64,000 bases of DNA from an uncultured Bacteroidales bacterium (GTDB taxonomy: Bacteria; Bacteroidota; Bacteroidia; Bacteroidales; Paludibacteraceae), in the NCBI GenBank assembly GCA_937891975.1, contig CALAUA010000013.1, forward strand, positions 136,765-200,764. The letters run 5' to 3'. Shown here piece by piece: positions 1 to 8,244 of this stretch. The notes beneath the pieces are model-generated. The model was not told the origin of the DNA. It searched no databases and saw only the letters and a program-made list of their open reading frames with translations. Every line of letters begins with the position of its first letter. Position 1 is the stretch's first letter. The position numbers and the translations under genes were made by a program.

Positions 1-1435
1 CCTCAGCAGCAGACATACCTGCGAGGTCCTCTGGGCTGGTTTCGATACGAACCATAACGACTTTCTTGCCATCTTTGTGCCACTCTTGAGCATCGTCAGC
101 GTGGAAGACGATTTGACCACATGCAGCACCTGGACTAGCAGGCAAACCTTGGGTAATTACCTTAGCGGTCTTCAACGCAGCCTTGTCGAATACAGGGTGG
201 AGTAGTTCGTCGAGCTTTTGTGGCTCGCAACGCATGATAGCGGTCTTCTCGTCGATAAGACCCTCGTGAACGAGGTCCATAGCAATCTTAACCATCGCAG
301 TACCAGTACGTTTACCGTTACGTGTTTGGAGGAACCAGAGTTTGCCCTCTTGTACGGTGAACTCCATATCTTGCATATCGCGGTAGTGGTTCTCAAGCTT
401 GGTTTGGATAGCATCAAGCTCAGCGTAGATAGCTGGCATAGCCTCTTCCATAGAAGGATATTTGCTAGCGCGCTCTTCCTCGCTGATACCTTGGAGTGCT
501 GCCCAACGGCGGCTACCCTCGATGGTGATTTGTTGTGGGGTACGGATACCTGCAACTACGTCTTCACCTTGAGCATTTACGAGGTACTCACCATTGAAGA
601 GGTTTTCACCAGTAGCAGCGTCACGGCTGAAGCATACACCTGTAGCTGATGTTTCGCCCATGTTACCAAATACCATGGCTTGTACGGTAACGGCTGTTCC
701 CCATTCGTCTGGAATTCCTTCCATCTTACGATAGAGGATAGCGCGCTCGTTCATCCAACTGCGGAATACAGCGCAAATAGCGCCCCAGAGTTGCTCAACT
801 GGGTTGGTAGGGAAGTCGTGACCTGTTTGCTCTTTGATAGCTGTTTTGAAGCGAGCCACGAGGAGCTTGAGCTCGTCAACGGTCAGGTCTTTGTCAAGCT
901 TGATACCGCGAATCTCTTTTACCTCGTCGATGATAGCCTCAAATGGGTCGATATCCTCTTTGTTAACTGGCTTCATGCCAAGCACCACGTCACCGTACAT
1001 CTGTACGAAACGGCGGTAGCTATCGTAAACGAAGTGAGGGTTGTTGGTCTTTGCAGCCAAACCTGCAGCCACCTCATCGTTCAAACCAAGGTTGAGGATA
1101 GTATCCATCATACCTGGCATAGATGCACGAGCACCCGAACGAACACTCACCAAAAGTGGGTTGCTAGGATCACCGAAGTTATTGTTCATCAAGCTCTCAA
1201 TGTGAGCAACTGCTGCAGTTACTTCTGCATTCAGTACTTCTACAATTTTCTCTTGACCTACTTGGTAGTACTCGTTGCAAACATCAGTGGTGATTGTGAA
1301 TCCTGGAGGCACTGGTACGCCCACAAGGTTCATCTCAGCAAGGTTTGCGCCTTTACCGCCCAATACTTCGCGCATTTGAGCGTTACCTTCTGCTTTACCA
1401 TTACCGAAGGTGTAAACACGTTTCTTGTTGTCCAT
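1..1435 (-). CDS. ppdK: Pyruvate, phosphate dikinase (3' end outside window)
   Basis: Interconverts pyruvate + ATP + Pi and PEP + AMP + PPi in the cytoplasm; in anaerobes it serves as a reversible PEP/pyruvate node. About 478 residues are visible from ATG at 1433-1435. The N-terminus reads MDNKKRVYTFGNGKAEGN and is followed by the family motifs GGKGANLAEM, VPPGFTITT, SVRSGA and SMPGMMDTILNLG, then ETSATGVCFSRD and QDMEFTVQ. The swivelling phosphohistidine segment and the PEP/pyruvate barrel would lie beyond position 1. A promoter sits on the same strand at 1520-1527, back to back with the promoter of the rightward operon. The identification is secure; only completeness is unknown. Confidence 0.95.
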   Translation of the reverse strand, partial: MDNKKRVYTFGNGKAEGNAQMREVLGGKGANLAEMNLVGVPVPPGFTITTDVCNEYYQVGQEKIVEVLNAEVTAAVAHIESLMNNNFGDPSNPLLVSVRSGARASMPGMMDTILNLGLNDEVAAGLAAKTNNPHFVYDSYRRFVQMYGDVVLGMKPVNKEDIDPFEAIIDEVKEIRGIKLDKDLTVDELKLLVARFKTAIKEQTGHDFPTNPVEQLWGAICAVFRSWMNERAILYRKMEGIPDEWGTAVTVQAMVFGNMGETSATGVCFSRDAATGENLFNGEYLVNAQGEDVVAGIRTPQQITIEGSRRWAALQGISEEERASKYPSMEEAMPAIYAELDAIQTKLENHYRDMQDMEFTVQEGKLWFLQTRNGKRTGTAMVKIAMDLVHEGLIDEKTAIMRCEPQKLDELLHPVFDKAALKTAKVITQGLPASPGAACGQIVFHADDAQEWHKDGKKVVMVRIETSPEDLAGMSAAE

Positions 1436-1519
1436 TGTCTTTTTATACCTTTTATTTTGTTAATAATTTAGTTATTGTCATTTTTAAGTGGTTTTCATAT
1501 TCTTAATCTAACCAGCCGA

Positions 1520-1550
1520 CAAAGGTACTGCTTTTTTTTTGAATATGCAA
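1520..1550 (-). promoter_or_regulatory. Promoter of ppdK
   Basis: Reads TACCTTTG on the minus strand (1520-1527) with TTG at 1548-1550, a 20-bp spacer, matching the Bacteroidota TTG / TAnnTTTG pattern. It lies 85 bp before the ppdK start. Confidence 0.75.
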
Positions 1551-1587
1551 GTGAAGTGCTACATTTTTTAACAAAATGTCTGTTTTA

Positions 1588-1619
1588 TTTGTGTATGTCA
1601 GATTTTTATTGTACTTTTG
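1588..1619 (+). promoter_or_regulatory. Promoter of the 1652-6800 gene run
   Basis: TTTG at 1588-1591, 20-bp spacer, TACTTTTG at 1612-1619. The start codon at 1652 follows after about 30 bp. It supports choosing the ATG at 1652 rather than the longer upstream reading frame, which would begin before the promoter. Confidence 0.75.
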
Positions 1620-1651
1620 CAGAGAAATTGATAACTTGCAGAAAATTGGAT

Positions 1652-2269
1652 ATGCGTGTACTACTGATTAATGGCAGCCCACATCAAAAGGGCAATACAA
1701 GTATCGCTTTGGATGAAGTGGCGAAGATATTGGAAGAATCGGGGGTGGAAACGATAACCGTGCATATTGGTGTGCAGCCAGTACGCGGGTGTATTGGTTG
1801 TGGGGCTTGTCGCAAGAACAATACGTGTTGCGCTTTTTCTGACCCACTGTATGACCACCTTCGCGGTATTCTGGAGCAAGGAATAGATGGTTTGGTCGTA
1901 GGCTCGCCAGTCTATTATGCAGGACCCAATGGCTCGTTGTGTGCACTGATGGACAGGTTGTTTTATTCCTGTGGTAGATCGATGGCATATAAGCCTGCAG
2001 CAGCAGTGGCCGTATGTCGTCGCGGTGGGGCTAGTGCCACGTTTGATAGACTGAATAAGTACTTTACAATCAATAACATGCCAGTTGTACCATCGCAGTA
2101 TTGGAATAGTGTACATGGTGCAGCTCCAGGCGAAGTACTGCAAGATGAAGAAGGCTTGCAGACAATGCGCACATTGGCAAGGAATATGGTGTGGATGATG
2201 CGCGATTTGCAAACAAAAAATATCCCACAAGCGGAGGCAAAGAAGATAAAGACAAGTTTTGTGAGATAA
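1652..2269 (+). CDS. Flavodoxin-fold NAD(P)H-dependent FMN reductase / iron-sulfur flavoprotein-like
   Basis: A 205-residue protein opening with MRVLLINGSPHQKGNTS, the phosphate-binding loop of the NADPH-dependent FMN reductase family, and carrying GSPVYYAGPNG, the typical flavin-contacting loop. A cysteine-rich stretch (GCIGCGACRKNNTCC, about residues 46-60) resembles the iron-sulfur-flavoprotein subgroup, so electron transfer to an unknown acceptor is likely. I take the ATG at 1652, just after the promoter, because the region upstream has no family similarity. It is followed after 27 bp by another cysteine-rich gene, so the two may share a redox task (inference). Confidence 0.85.
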   Translation: MRVLLINGSPHQKGNTSIALDEVAKILEESGVETITVHIGVQPVRGCIGCGACRKNNTCCAFSDPLYDHLRGILEQGIDGLVVGSPVYYAGPNGSLCALMDRLFYSCGRSMAYKPAAAVAVCRRGGASATFDRLNKYFTINNMPVVPSQYWNSVHGAAPGEVLQDEEGLQTMRTLARNMVWMMRDLQTKNIPQAEAKKIKTSFVR

Positions 2270-2296
2270 GGTGGTGGTTTTAGTGTTTAGTAAGAA

Positions 2297-2788
2297 ATGA
2301 AGAAAGAAGAAATAGAGACACGAGTAGAGAAAGCGAAGTCGTTGTTTAAGCAAGGTTTTAACTGCAGTCAATCGGTGTTTGCGGCATGTGCAGATTTGTA
2401 TGGTATAGAGGATGAGGCATTGGCATTGCGTTTGTCGGCTTCATTTGGCGGTGGAATAGGGCGTATGCGTGGGACATGCGGTGCGGCATGCGGCATGTTT
2501 ATGTTGGCAGGTTTGGAGAATGGTAGTTCTACACCAGGTGATGCGGAAGGTAAAAAGCAGAATTATGAGTTGGTACAGGAGTTGGCTGCGAAATTCAAAG
2601 AAGTGAATGGCAGTTTGATATGTGCGGAGTTGCTGTCTGGAATCAGGAGTCAGGAATCAGGAGTTAGGACCGATAAATGGGATAACCCTACGCCAGCTCC
2701 TCGCACTGAGGAATATTATAAGAAACGCCCATGTGTGGAAATGGTGGCAAGTGCGGTGAGGATGTTTTTGGAGGAGTTAAGTGTTTAG
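2297..2788 (+). CDS. C_GCAxxG_C_C family redox protein
   Basis: A 163-residue protein of the family named for its conserved cysteines. Visible are FNCSQSVFAAC near residue 20, GTCGAACGMFMLAG near residue 65 and the C-terminal RPCVEMV. The family is thought to bind a metal or act in redox chemistry; its reaction is not established. Residues about 115-124 (SGIRSQESGVR) are encoded by four tandem heptamers (2641-2668, AATCAGG/AGTCAGG type) that look inserted in frame. The stop codon lies in another heptamer tract (TTAAGTGTTTAG), giving the C-terminus -LSV. Confidence 0.85.
   Translation: MKKEEIETRVEKAKSLFKQGFNCSQSVFAACADLYGIEDEALALRLSASFGGGIGRMRGTCGAACGMFMLAGLENGSSTPGDAEGKKQNYELVQELAAKFKEVNGSLICAELLSGIRSQESGVRTDKWDNPTPAPRTEEYYKKRPCVEMVASAVRMFLEELSV
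2641..2668 (+). repeat. In-frame heptamer island (4 x 7 bp)
   Basis: Four consecutive 7-bp units AATCAGG, AGTCAGG, AATCAGG, AGTTAGG inside the C_GCAxxG_C_C gene. The same kind of heptamer (reverse-complemented) recurs at 53138-53166 between genes. Confidence 0.8.
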
Positions 2789-2806
2789 AGTTAAGTGTTT
2801 AGAGAT

Positions 2807-4195
2807 ATGAACTATTTTTTAGCTATTATTGGTGGTGGTCCTGCAGGATACACTGCCGCAGAAATTGCTTCGAAAGCGGGTAAAGATGTAGTAATTTTTG
2901 AGCAAACAGCACTCGGTGGCACTTGCTTGAATGTGGGATGTATTCCTACTAAAACGTTGCTGTACAGCGCGAAACAATACTACAATGCTATGCACGCGGA
3001 GAAGTATGGTGTGAAAGCAGAAAATGTGAATTTTGACTATGCGAAGATAGTACAACGCAAGACAAAAGTAGTTCGTAAACTGGTTGCAGGTATCAAACAG
3101 AAACTCAATAATGAGCATTGTACCGTAGTTATGGGTGCTGCTTCGGTGGTGAGTCGTACGGATAATAACGTGGTAATCGCATGCGGTGAGGAACAATACG
3201 AGGCAGAGAACTTGTTGATTTGTACTGGATCGAATAACTTTGTGCCACCTATCCCTGGCGTGAAAGATAATCCAGCAATTTGGGATTCAACTATGGCATT
3301 GGATAGCAAGGAGTTGCCTCAGTCGATGATTATCGTAGGTGGTGGTGTGATAGGTATGGAATTTGCGACGTTGTATCACGAGTTGGGTGTGCCTGTGACG
3401 GTGATTGAGGCGATGCCAACCATTTTGCCTAACCTTGATCAAGAGGTGGTGACAATACTACTAGATAAATATCGCAAAGCAGGCATTCAAATACTTACCG
3501 ATACCAAAGTGACAGAAGTACAAGGAAATAAAGTGCTGACCACGAATGGTGAATATGAAGCAGAGCATATCCTAGTTTCGGTAGGCAGACGTGCTAATTT
3601 ACAAGGATTGGAAGCGTTGAACGAATTAGAAATGTTTCGCGGTGGTATTGTGGTAGATGAGATGATGCGTACGAATCTGAAAAATGTGTATGCTGCAGGT
3701 GATGTGACTGGTAAGATAATGCTTGCGCACGTGGCAAGTCGTCAAGCCGAAGTGGCAGTAGGACGTATGCTCAAGCAAATACCTCTGCAGCGTATAGCAT
3801 ATAATGCTATTCCAAGTGTAGTATATACTAATCCAGAGATTGCATGTGTGGGATTGACTGAGAAAGATTTGGATGAGATTCGTGAAGGGGACTTCGCACC
3901 ATCGATGTCCACAGATGAGCCATTTGTACCATACGAAGTGCATAAATTGCCAATGACTTTTTCTGGACGTTTCGTAGCAGAGAATGAGGGGGAGATGGGG
4001 CTTTGTAAAGTGATTGTAGATAAGCGCAGCAAAACGATTATGGGTGTGCATATGATTGGTAATCCATGTTCAGAGTTTGTGGCAGCAGCTAGTTTTGCCG
4101 TCCGTATGGGGTATACTGTAGGTGAATTTAAACAAGTGGTATTCCCACACCCTACAGTAAGCGAAGTGCTGCGTGAAGTGGTGATAGAGGCGTAG
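2807..4195 (+). CDS. lpdA: Dihydrolipoyl dehydrogenase
   Basis: FAD-dependent disulfide oxidoreductase of 462 residues that reoxidises the dihydrolipoyl groups of 2-oxoacid dehydrogenases or the glycine cleavage system. Visible are the FAD loop (IIGGGPAGYTAAE), the redox cysteine pair (GGTCLNVGCIPTK), the NAD-binding loop (GGGVIGMEFATLYHELG), the second FAD motif (AAGDVTG) and the C-terminal active-site His (FPHPTVSEVLREV). I start at ATG 2807; a GTG four codons earlier lies inside the heptamer tract that ends the previous gene. No E1/E2 genes are adjacent, so its partner complex cannot be told from the window. Confidence 0.95.
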   Translation: MNYFLAIIGGGPAGYTAAEIASKAGKDVVIFEQTALGGTCLNVGCIPTKTLLYSAKQYYNAMHAEKYGVKAENVNFDYAKIVQRKTKVVRKLVAGIKQKLNNEHCTVVMGAASVVSRTDNNVVIACGEEQYEAENLLICTGSNNFVPPIPGVKDNPAIWDSTMALDSKELPQSMIIVGGGVIGMEFATLYHELGVPVTVIEAMPTILPNLDQEVVTILLDKYRKAGIQILTDTKVTEVQGNKVLTTNGEYEAEHILVSVGRRANLQGLEALNELEMFRGGIVVDEMMRTNLKNVYAAGDVTGKIMLAHVASRQAEVAVGRMLKQIPLQRIAYNAIPSVVYTNPEIACVGLTEKDLDEIREGDFAPSMSTDEPFVPYEVHKLPMTFSGRFVAENEGEMGLCKVIVDKRSKTIMGVHMIGNPCSEFVAAASFAVRMGYTVGEFKQVVFPHPTVSEVLREVVIEA

Positions 4196-4246
4196 GTAAG
4201 CGGTTAAGGGACGTCGCTTTATGACTAAAGGTTAAGGGGAAAGGTT

Positions 4247-4768
4247 ATGGAAAGACAAGAGAAGGTGTTGGCTTATTTGACTGAGCATCAGATACCGTTT
4301 GAGTGCTATAATCATCCAGAAGGCAGAACTATCGAAGAAGCAAAACGATGGTGGAAAGAGGATGGTAGTGTACATTGCAAAAATATCTTTATGCGTAATC
4401 ATAAAGGTACGCAACACTATTTGATATGTTTTCACTGTGACTACGATTTGGCTATTCACGATCTGGAGCAACGGCTAAAAGCATCGCTCATGGCTGCAGG
4501 GAAAAAATCGCCAGGCAAGTTGTCGTTTGCTAGCCCAGAACGCATGATGCGTTATTTGGGATTGGAGCCCGGTAGTGTAAGTCCTTTTGGATTAATTAAT
4601 GATGTAGGACATCATGTGATACTATTCCTTGATAAAAATCTACAACAAGCTGATAGTCTAAGTTTTCATCCAAATGATTGCCGTGGTACGGTGGTGATTA
4701 AACGTGAGTACTTTGAGCAATATTTACAGTGCATAGGCAATACAGTGGAGTGGATAGAGTTGTATTAG
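4247..4768 (+). CDS. YbaK/ProX-type aminoacyl-tRNA editing protein
   Basis: A 173-residue stand-alone domain of the YbaK/prolyl-tRNA synthetase-associated family, which hydrolyses mischarged tRNA(Pro) or tRNA(Ala). It shows the N-terminal helix with FECYNHPE, the conserved KNIFMR strand-lysine, GKLSFASPERM and the glycine loop GSVSPFGLIND. It resembles ProXp-ala more than YbaK, but substrate preference cannot be settled here. Its ATG follows a short heptamer-rich gap (4196-4246). Confidence 0.85.
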   Translation: MERQEKVLAYLTEHQIPFECYNHPEGRTIEEAKRWWKEDGSVHCKNIFMRNHKGTQHYLICFHCDYDLAIHDLEQRLKASLMAAGKKSPGKLSFASPERMMRYLGLEPGSVSPFGLINDVGHHVILFLDKNLQQADSLSFHPNDCRGTVVIKREYFEQYLQCIGNTVEWIELY

Positions 4769-4780
4769 CGTTTAGTTTTT

Positions 4781-5188
4781 ATGAAAAAATCAACAGAATG
4801 GGTTAGGGTTCTGAAGTTTGTGTTGTTTTCTGCAAGTGCGGGAATAATACAGTTTGGCTCTTTTGCATTGCTTAATGAATGTACGACATGGCGCTATTGG
4901 TCATGCTATTTGATATCGTTGCTGTTGAGTATCCTGTGGAATTTTACGTTTAATAGACGCTTTACATTTAAGTCAAATGCTAACATAATGAGGGCGATGC
5001 TACTAGTAGTGGCTTTCTATGCAGTATTTACACCTACAACTACGCTTTTGGGCGATTGGTTGGCAGAAGACTTGCTGTGGAATGAATATGTAGTAACAAT
5101 CATTAATATGCTACTCAATTTATCTTTGGAGTACCTCTATCAACGTTTTGTGGTATATCGTAATTGTATAGATAATAGAGATAAATAA
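4781..5188 (+). CDS. GtrA-family membrane protein
   Basis: A 135-residue protein with four predicted membrane segments and the GtrA signature (IQFGSFALLNE, LLSILWNFTFNRRFTFKS, LLNLSLEYLYQRFVVYR). Members typically assist transfer of lipid-linked sugars across the inner membrane. It lies 12 bp after the editing-domain gene and 6 bp before the nuclease gene, so it is part of the same transcript. No glycosyltransferase partner is visible. Confidence 0.85.
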   Translation: MKKSTEWVRVLKFVLFSASAGIIQFGSFALLNECTTWRYWSCYLISLLLSILWNFTFNRRFTFKSNANIMRAMLLVVAFYAVFTPTTTLLGDWLAEDLLWNEYVVTIINMLLNLSLEYLYQRFVVYRNCIDNRDK

Positions 5189-5194
5189 TTGAAT

Positions 5195-5965
5195 ATGAAA
5201 CGAATAACAATATGTATGATATTGTTTGCTATCGCAACCAATATTTTGGCATGGGGACCTAAAGGTCATCGCATTGTAGCACAGGTGGCATATGACAATC
5301 TGGATTGTAAAGCTCGCAAGCATGTGGATAAAGTGTTGGGTAAACATGGTATGATCTACTTGTCAACGTGGCCCGATGAAATAAAAAGCGATACTATTTA
5401 TCTTACTAGCTTCACATGCCATTATCAAGATTTGCCAGGTGGTATGACCGATTCTGCTGTGATAGCAACGCTGACAAATTATCCAGAAGAGGGTGGAGAT
5501 TTGTTTATGGCATTGGATAGTTTGGAAACTGTGCTTATGCGTAATCCGAACAGCCACGATGCGTTGGTGTTCTACGTACATATGATGGCAGATCGTTTTT
5601 GCCCTATGCACTTAGCGCATTTAGACGATAAAGGAGGTAATGGCGTCAAAATGAAATGGTTTGGCTCGAACACGAATCTGCACTCTGTATGGGATAGCAA
5701 ATTGATTGAGAATAAAGGTTTTTCATATACGGAATATGCTAATTATTTGCATGATGTGTATGACAATCAACGTAAAGCTATTCAGAAGATGAGCGATGAA
5801 GAGACTTTGCTTTACACCTATCATGTTACCGATGACATATATCAATATCATCCTACGTGGTCAGGTAATGCATATCACTATGCTTATCGTTGGGTAGAAA
5901 CTGTTGAATTTCAAATGTATATGGCAGGTATTCGTTTGGCAGCACATTTGAATGCAATCTTCTAA
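5195..5965 (+). CDS. Secreted S1/P1-family zinc nuclease
   Basis: A 256-residue secreted protein. After a signal peptide (MKRITICMILFAIATNILA) the mature chain begins WGPKGHRIVAQVA; in this family the N-terminal Trp and the His bind the zinc cluster. Further ligands fall in STWPDEIKSD, FTCHYQD, VHMMADRFCPMH and NLHSVWDSKLIE. Members cleave single-stranded DNA/RNA and 3'-nucleotides, probably for nucleotide scavenging in the periplasm. A TTG two codons earlier is also possible, but ATG 5195 starts the signal peptide cleanly. The end overlaps the next gene. Confidence 0.92.
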   Translation: MKRITICMILFAIATNILAWGPKGHRIVAQVAYDNLDCKARKHVDKVLGKHGMIYLSTWPDEIKSDTIYLTSFTCHYQDLPGGMTDSAVIATLTNYPEEGGDLFMALDSLETVLMRNPNSHDALVFYVHMMADRFCPMHLAHLDDKGGNGVKMKWFGSNTNLHSVWDSKLIENKGFSYTEYANYLHDVYDNQRKAIQKMSDEETLLYTYHVTDDIYQYHPTWSGNAYHYAYRWVETVEFQMYMAGIRLAAHLNAIF

Positions 5966-6800
5966 TAGTATGTTTTGGGCATTATTGATTACTTATATTT
6001 TATCACAACGCGAGAAATTGGACTTTACCCTTAAGATATATCGAAAATTATTGTCTGAATTGCTGCAGAAGGGATATGTGTTTTTCACTTTTGAGCAGTA
6101 TTGCAGTATACCTGTAAGTGATTTGCCTAAGCGCTTTATCATACTGAGACATGATGTGGATGATAAAGTAAAGAATAGCGTTGCTACTGCACAGATAGAG
6201 CACGAGTTGGGCATTCGTGCATCCTATTATTTTCGAGTAGTGAAACAGAGTAATCAGCCCGCTATGATTCGAGCTATAGCAGTGCTTGGACATGAGATAG
6301 GGTACCACTATGAAGATATGAGCATAGCGCGTGGTGATGCACAAAAGGCCATTGCTCATTTTGCGGAAGCATTGGCATATTTCCGCGAGTATTATCCTGT
6401 GCGCACTATTTGTATGCACGGTGCACCTACAAGTAAATGGGATAGTAAAGCATTGTGGGAAGGGTATGATTATCGTGACTATGGCATCGTGGGTGAACCC
6501 TATTTTGATGTAGATTTTTCTCGTGTTTTTTACTTGACCGATACGGGAAGGCGTTGGGATGGTTATAAAGTGTCAGTACGCGATAAAGTGCCTGTATATC
6601 AAGATAAATGGACAGCGAAAAGTTGGGTATATCATCACACTCGCGATATTATCAATGCCGTGAAAAACAATACATTACCTGCGTGCATTATGATAACTAC
6701 ACACCCTCAACGTTGGACGAATAATATTTTGTTTTGGTTGAAGGAGTGTATAATGCAATGTTTAAAAAATATCGTTAAGCGTCTTTTCTTTATCAAATGA
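5952..6800 (+). CDS. Polysaccharide deacetylase-like protein
   Basis: A 282-residue protein with the metal-site signature RHDVDD near residue 66 and a distant GYHYED / CMHGAP pair, as in divergent NodB-type deacetylases of Bacteroidota. Substrate unknown. Two in-frame starts exist: ATG 5952, overlapping the nuclease gene by 14 bp, and ATG 5970 (MFWALL). The N-terminal hydrophobic residues may be an anchor. The gene ends at a bidirectional terminator, closing the run of genes begun at 1652. Confidence 0.7.
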   Translation: MQSSNSMFWALLITYILSQREKLDFTLKIYRKLLSELLQKGYVFFTFEQYCSIPVSDLPKRFIILRHDVDDKVKNSVATAQIEHELGIRASYYFRVVKQSNQPAMIRAIAVLGHEIGYHYEDMSIARGDAQKAIAHFAEALAYFREYYPVRTICMHGAPTSKWDSKALWEGYDYRDYGIVGEPYFDVDFSRVFYLTDTGRRWDGYKVSVRDKVPVYQDKWTAKSWVYHHTRDIINAVKNNTLPACIMITTHPQRWTNNILFWLKECIMQCLKNIVKRLFFIK

Positions 6801-6821
6801 TAAGTAGTTGTTTCAATACAC

Positions 6822-6851
6822 AAAAAAAGCAGCATTTGTGCTGCTTTTTTT
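6822..6851. terminator. Bidirectional terminator
   Basis: Stem GCAGC (6829-6833) / GCTGC (6840-6844), loop ATTTGT, flanked by seven A on the left and seven T on the right. It works on both strands and separates the converging deacetylase-like and amylase genes. Confidence 0.85.
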
Positions 6852-6872
6852 GTGGTATATACATTGTTGTTA

Positions 6873-8222
6873 TTATTTTGTGAGAATGATGTATTTCCAG
6901 GGCGCGAGTTCAAAAGTTTGGCTAGTTTCTACGTTCATTGTCTTACCGCAGATGCAGTTATATTCACCATCTAAGTTGGTCATGTCTAGCGTTACAGTTT
7001 GTGGCTCTGCGGACATGTTCATAATAGCAATCACCGTATTGTTGCCATGTTTTGGGCACTCTTTTGTGCGTACGCAAGCGAACACTTTGTCATTGTCTGC
7101 TGCGAGGCGAACCATAGGTGCGCCCTTCTCGTTGCTCCACAATGCACGGTTGGCTGCACGCAAGTCATTCAAACCTTTGTACAATGCCTTTTGTGGTGCG
7201 TTCTCTACGCGATCAATCACGTCCTTCTCGAAGAACTCAAGACGATGATGGTTGCCGCTCATTTGACCAGTATAAATCATTGGCATACCTGGCACTACAT
7301 ATGTGAATGCAGCAAAGAGGTCAGTAGCATCGCCCATACGCTCAAACTCGGTACCATTCCATGAGTTCTCGTCGTGGTTAGAAGTGAAGTTCATGCGGAT
7401 TGCTTCTTTGCGGATAGTGGTGTCCACCTTAGCAAAATAACCCCACAAATCTTCTACCGTCTTTTTGCCTTGTGCCACGCCGTTCATGAGGTGGTGGAGC
7501 TCCCAACCATAGTACATATCGAATGCGCTCTCGGTGAGGTCTTGTGCCTCTGCTTCGTCTTCTGCGAGGGTGAACATATCAGGGTGCTTAGCGCGGATTT
7601 CAGCCATCGCTTCGTTCCAGAAATCGGTAGGAACTTCACCTGCAACGTCGCAACGGAAGCCATCGATGCCGATGGTATCCATCCACCAGTGCATTGCTTT
7701 CTTCATCTCAGCGCGCATGTCTTGGTTGTCGTAGTTGAGTTTTGAGATGTCTGTCCAGTCGTATTGAACCATGAGGTTGCCGAGGCTATCGCGGTAGTGC
7801 CAACCTTCGTTTTTGGTCCATTCGCTATCTGGAGCTGTGTGGTTAGCTACCCAGTCGAGGATAACTTTCATACCCAGTTCGTGTGCCTTTGCGAGGAAGT
7901 GCTCAAAATCGGCGCGTGTACCGAACTCAGGGTTAAATTCGCAGTAGTCGGTGATAGCATAGTAACTACCCAATGTGCCTTTGCGCTCAAGCACGCCAAT
8001 CTTTTGAATTGGCATAATCCAGATGATATCCACGCCACTTTCTTTCAGTTCAGGAAGGAGTGCCTCAGCTGCTGCGAAAGTACCTTCTGGAGTAGCTTGA
8101 CGGGTGTTGAGCTCGTAAATAGTAGCATCGTATGCCCAGCATGTGTGTCGAGCATCGCATGGTTGTTTTGCACAGGAGATCATAGCCAATGCTCCGAGTG
8201 CGAGAATAAGGATTTTTTTCAT
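6873..8222 (-). CDS. GH13 alpha-amylase lipoprotein
   Basis: A 449-residue glycoside hydrolase of family 13 acting on alpha-1,4-glucans. The lipoprotein signal MKKILILALGALAMISC suggests outer-membrane or periplasmic anchoring. The four GH13 regions are all present: DWVANHTAP, GFRCDVAGEVP (nucleophile Asp), TLAEDEAE (acid/base Glu) and TSNHDENSW (transition-state Asp). It follows a second GH13 gene after 22 bp, so the two are probably cotranscribed and cooperate in starch or maltodextrin breakdown. No SusC/SusD pair is nearby. Confidence 0.92.
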   Translation of the reverse strand: MKKILILALGALAMISCAKQPCDARHTCWAYDATIYELNTRQATPEGTFAAAEALLPELKESGVDIIWIMPIQKIGVLERKGTLGSYYAITDYCEFNPEFGTRADFEHFLAKAHELGMKVILDWVANHTAPDSEWTKNEGWHYRDSLGNLMVQYDWTDISKLNYDNQDMRAEMKKAMHWWMDTIGIDGFRCDVAGEVPTDFWNEAMAEIRAKHPDMFTLAEDEAEAQDLTESAFDMYYGWELHHLMNGVAQGKKTVEDLWGYFAKVDTTIRKEAIRMNFTSNHDENSWNGTEFERMGDATDLFAAFTYVVPGMPMIYTGQMSGNHHRLEFFEKDVIDRVENAPQKALYKGLNDLRAANRALWSNEKGAPMVRLAADNDKVFACVRTKECPKHGNNTVIAIMNMSAEPQTVTLDMTNLDGEYNCICGKTMNVETSQTFELAPWKYIILTK

Positions 8223-8244
8223 TGTTGTGTTTGTTTATAAATGA

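Noticed and set aside
680..1471. Plus-strand ORF of 263 codons
   Set aside because: Lies antisense to ppdK, whose frame is clearly conserved; no family features.
1661..2371. Minus-strand ORF of 236 codons
   Set aside because: Opposite the flavodoxin-fold reductase; Cys/His/Tyr-rich composition typical of a shadow frame.
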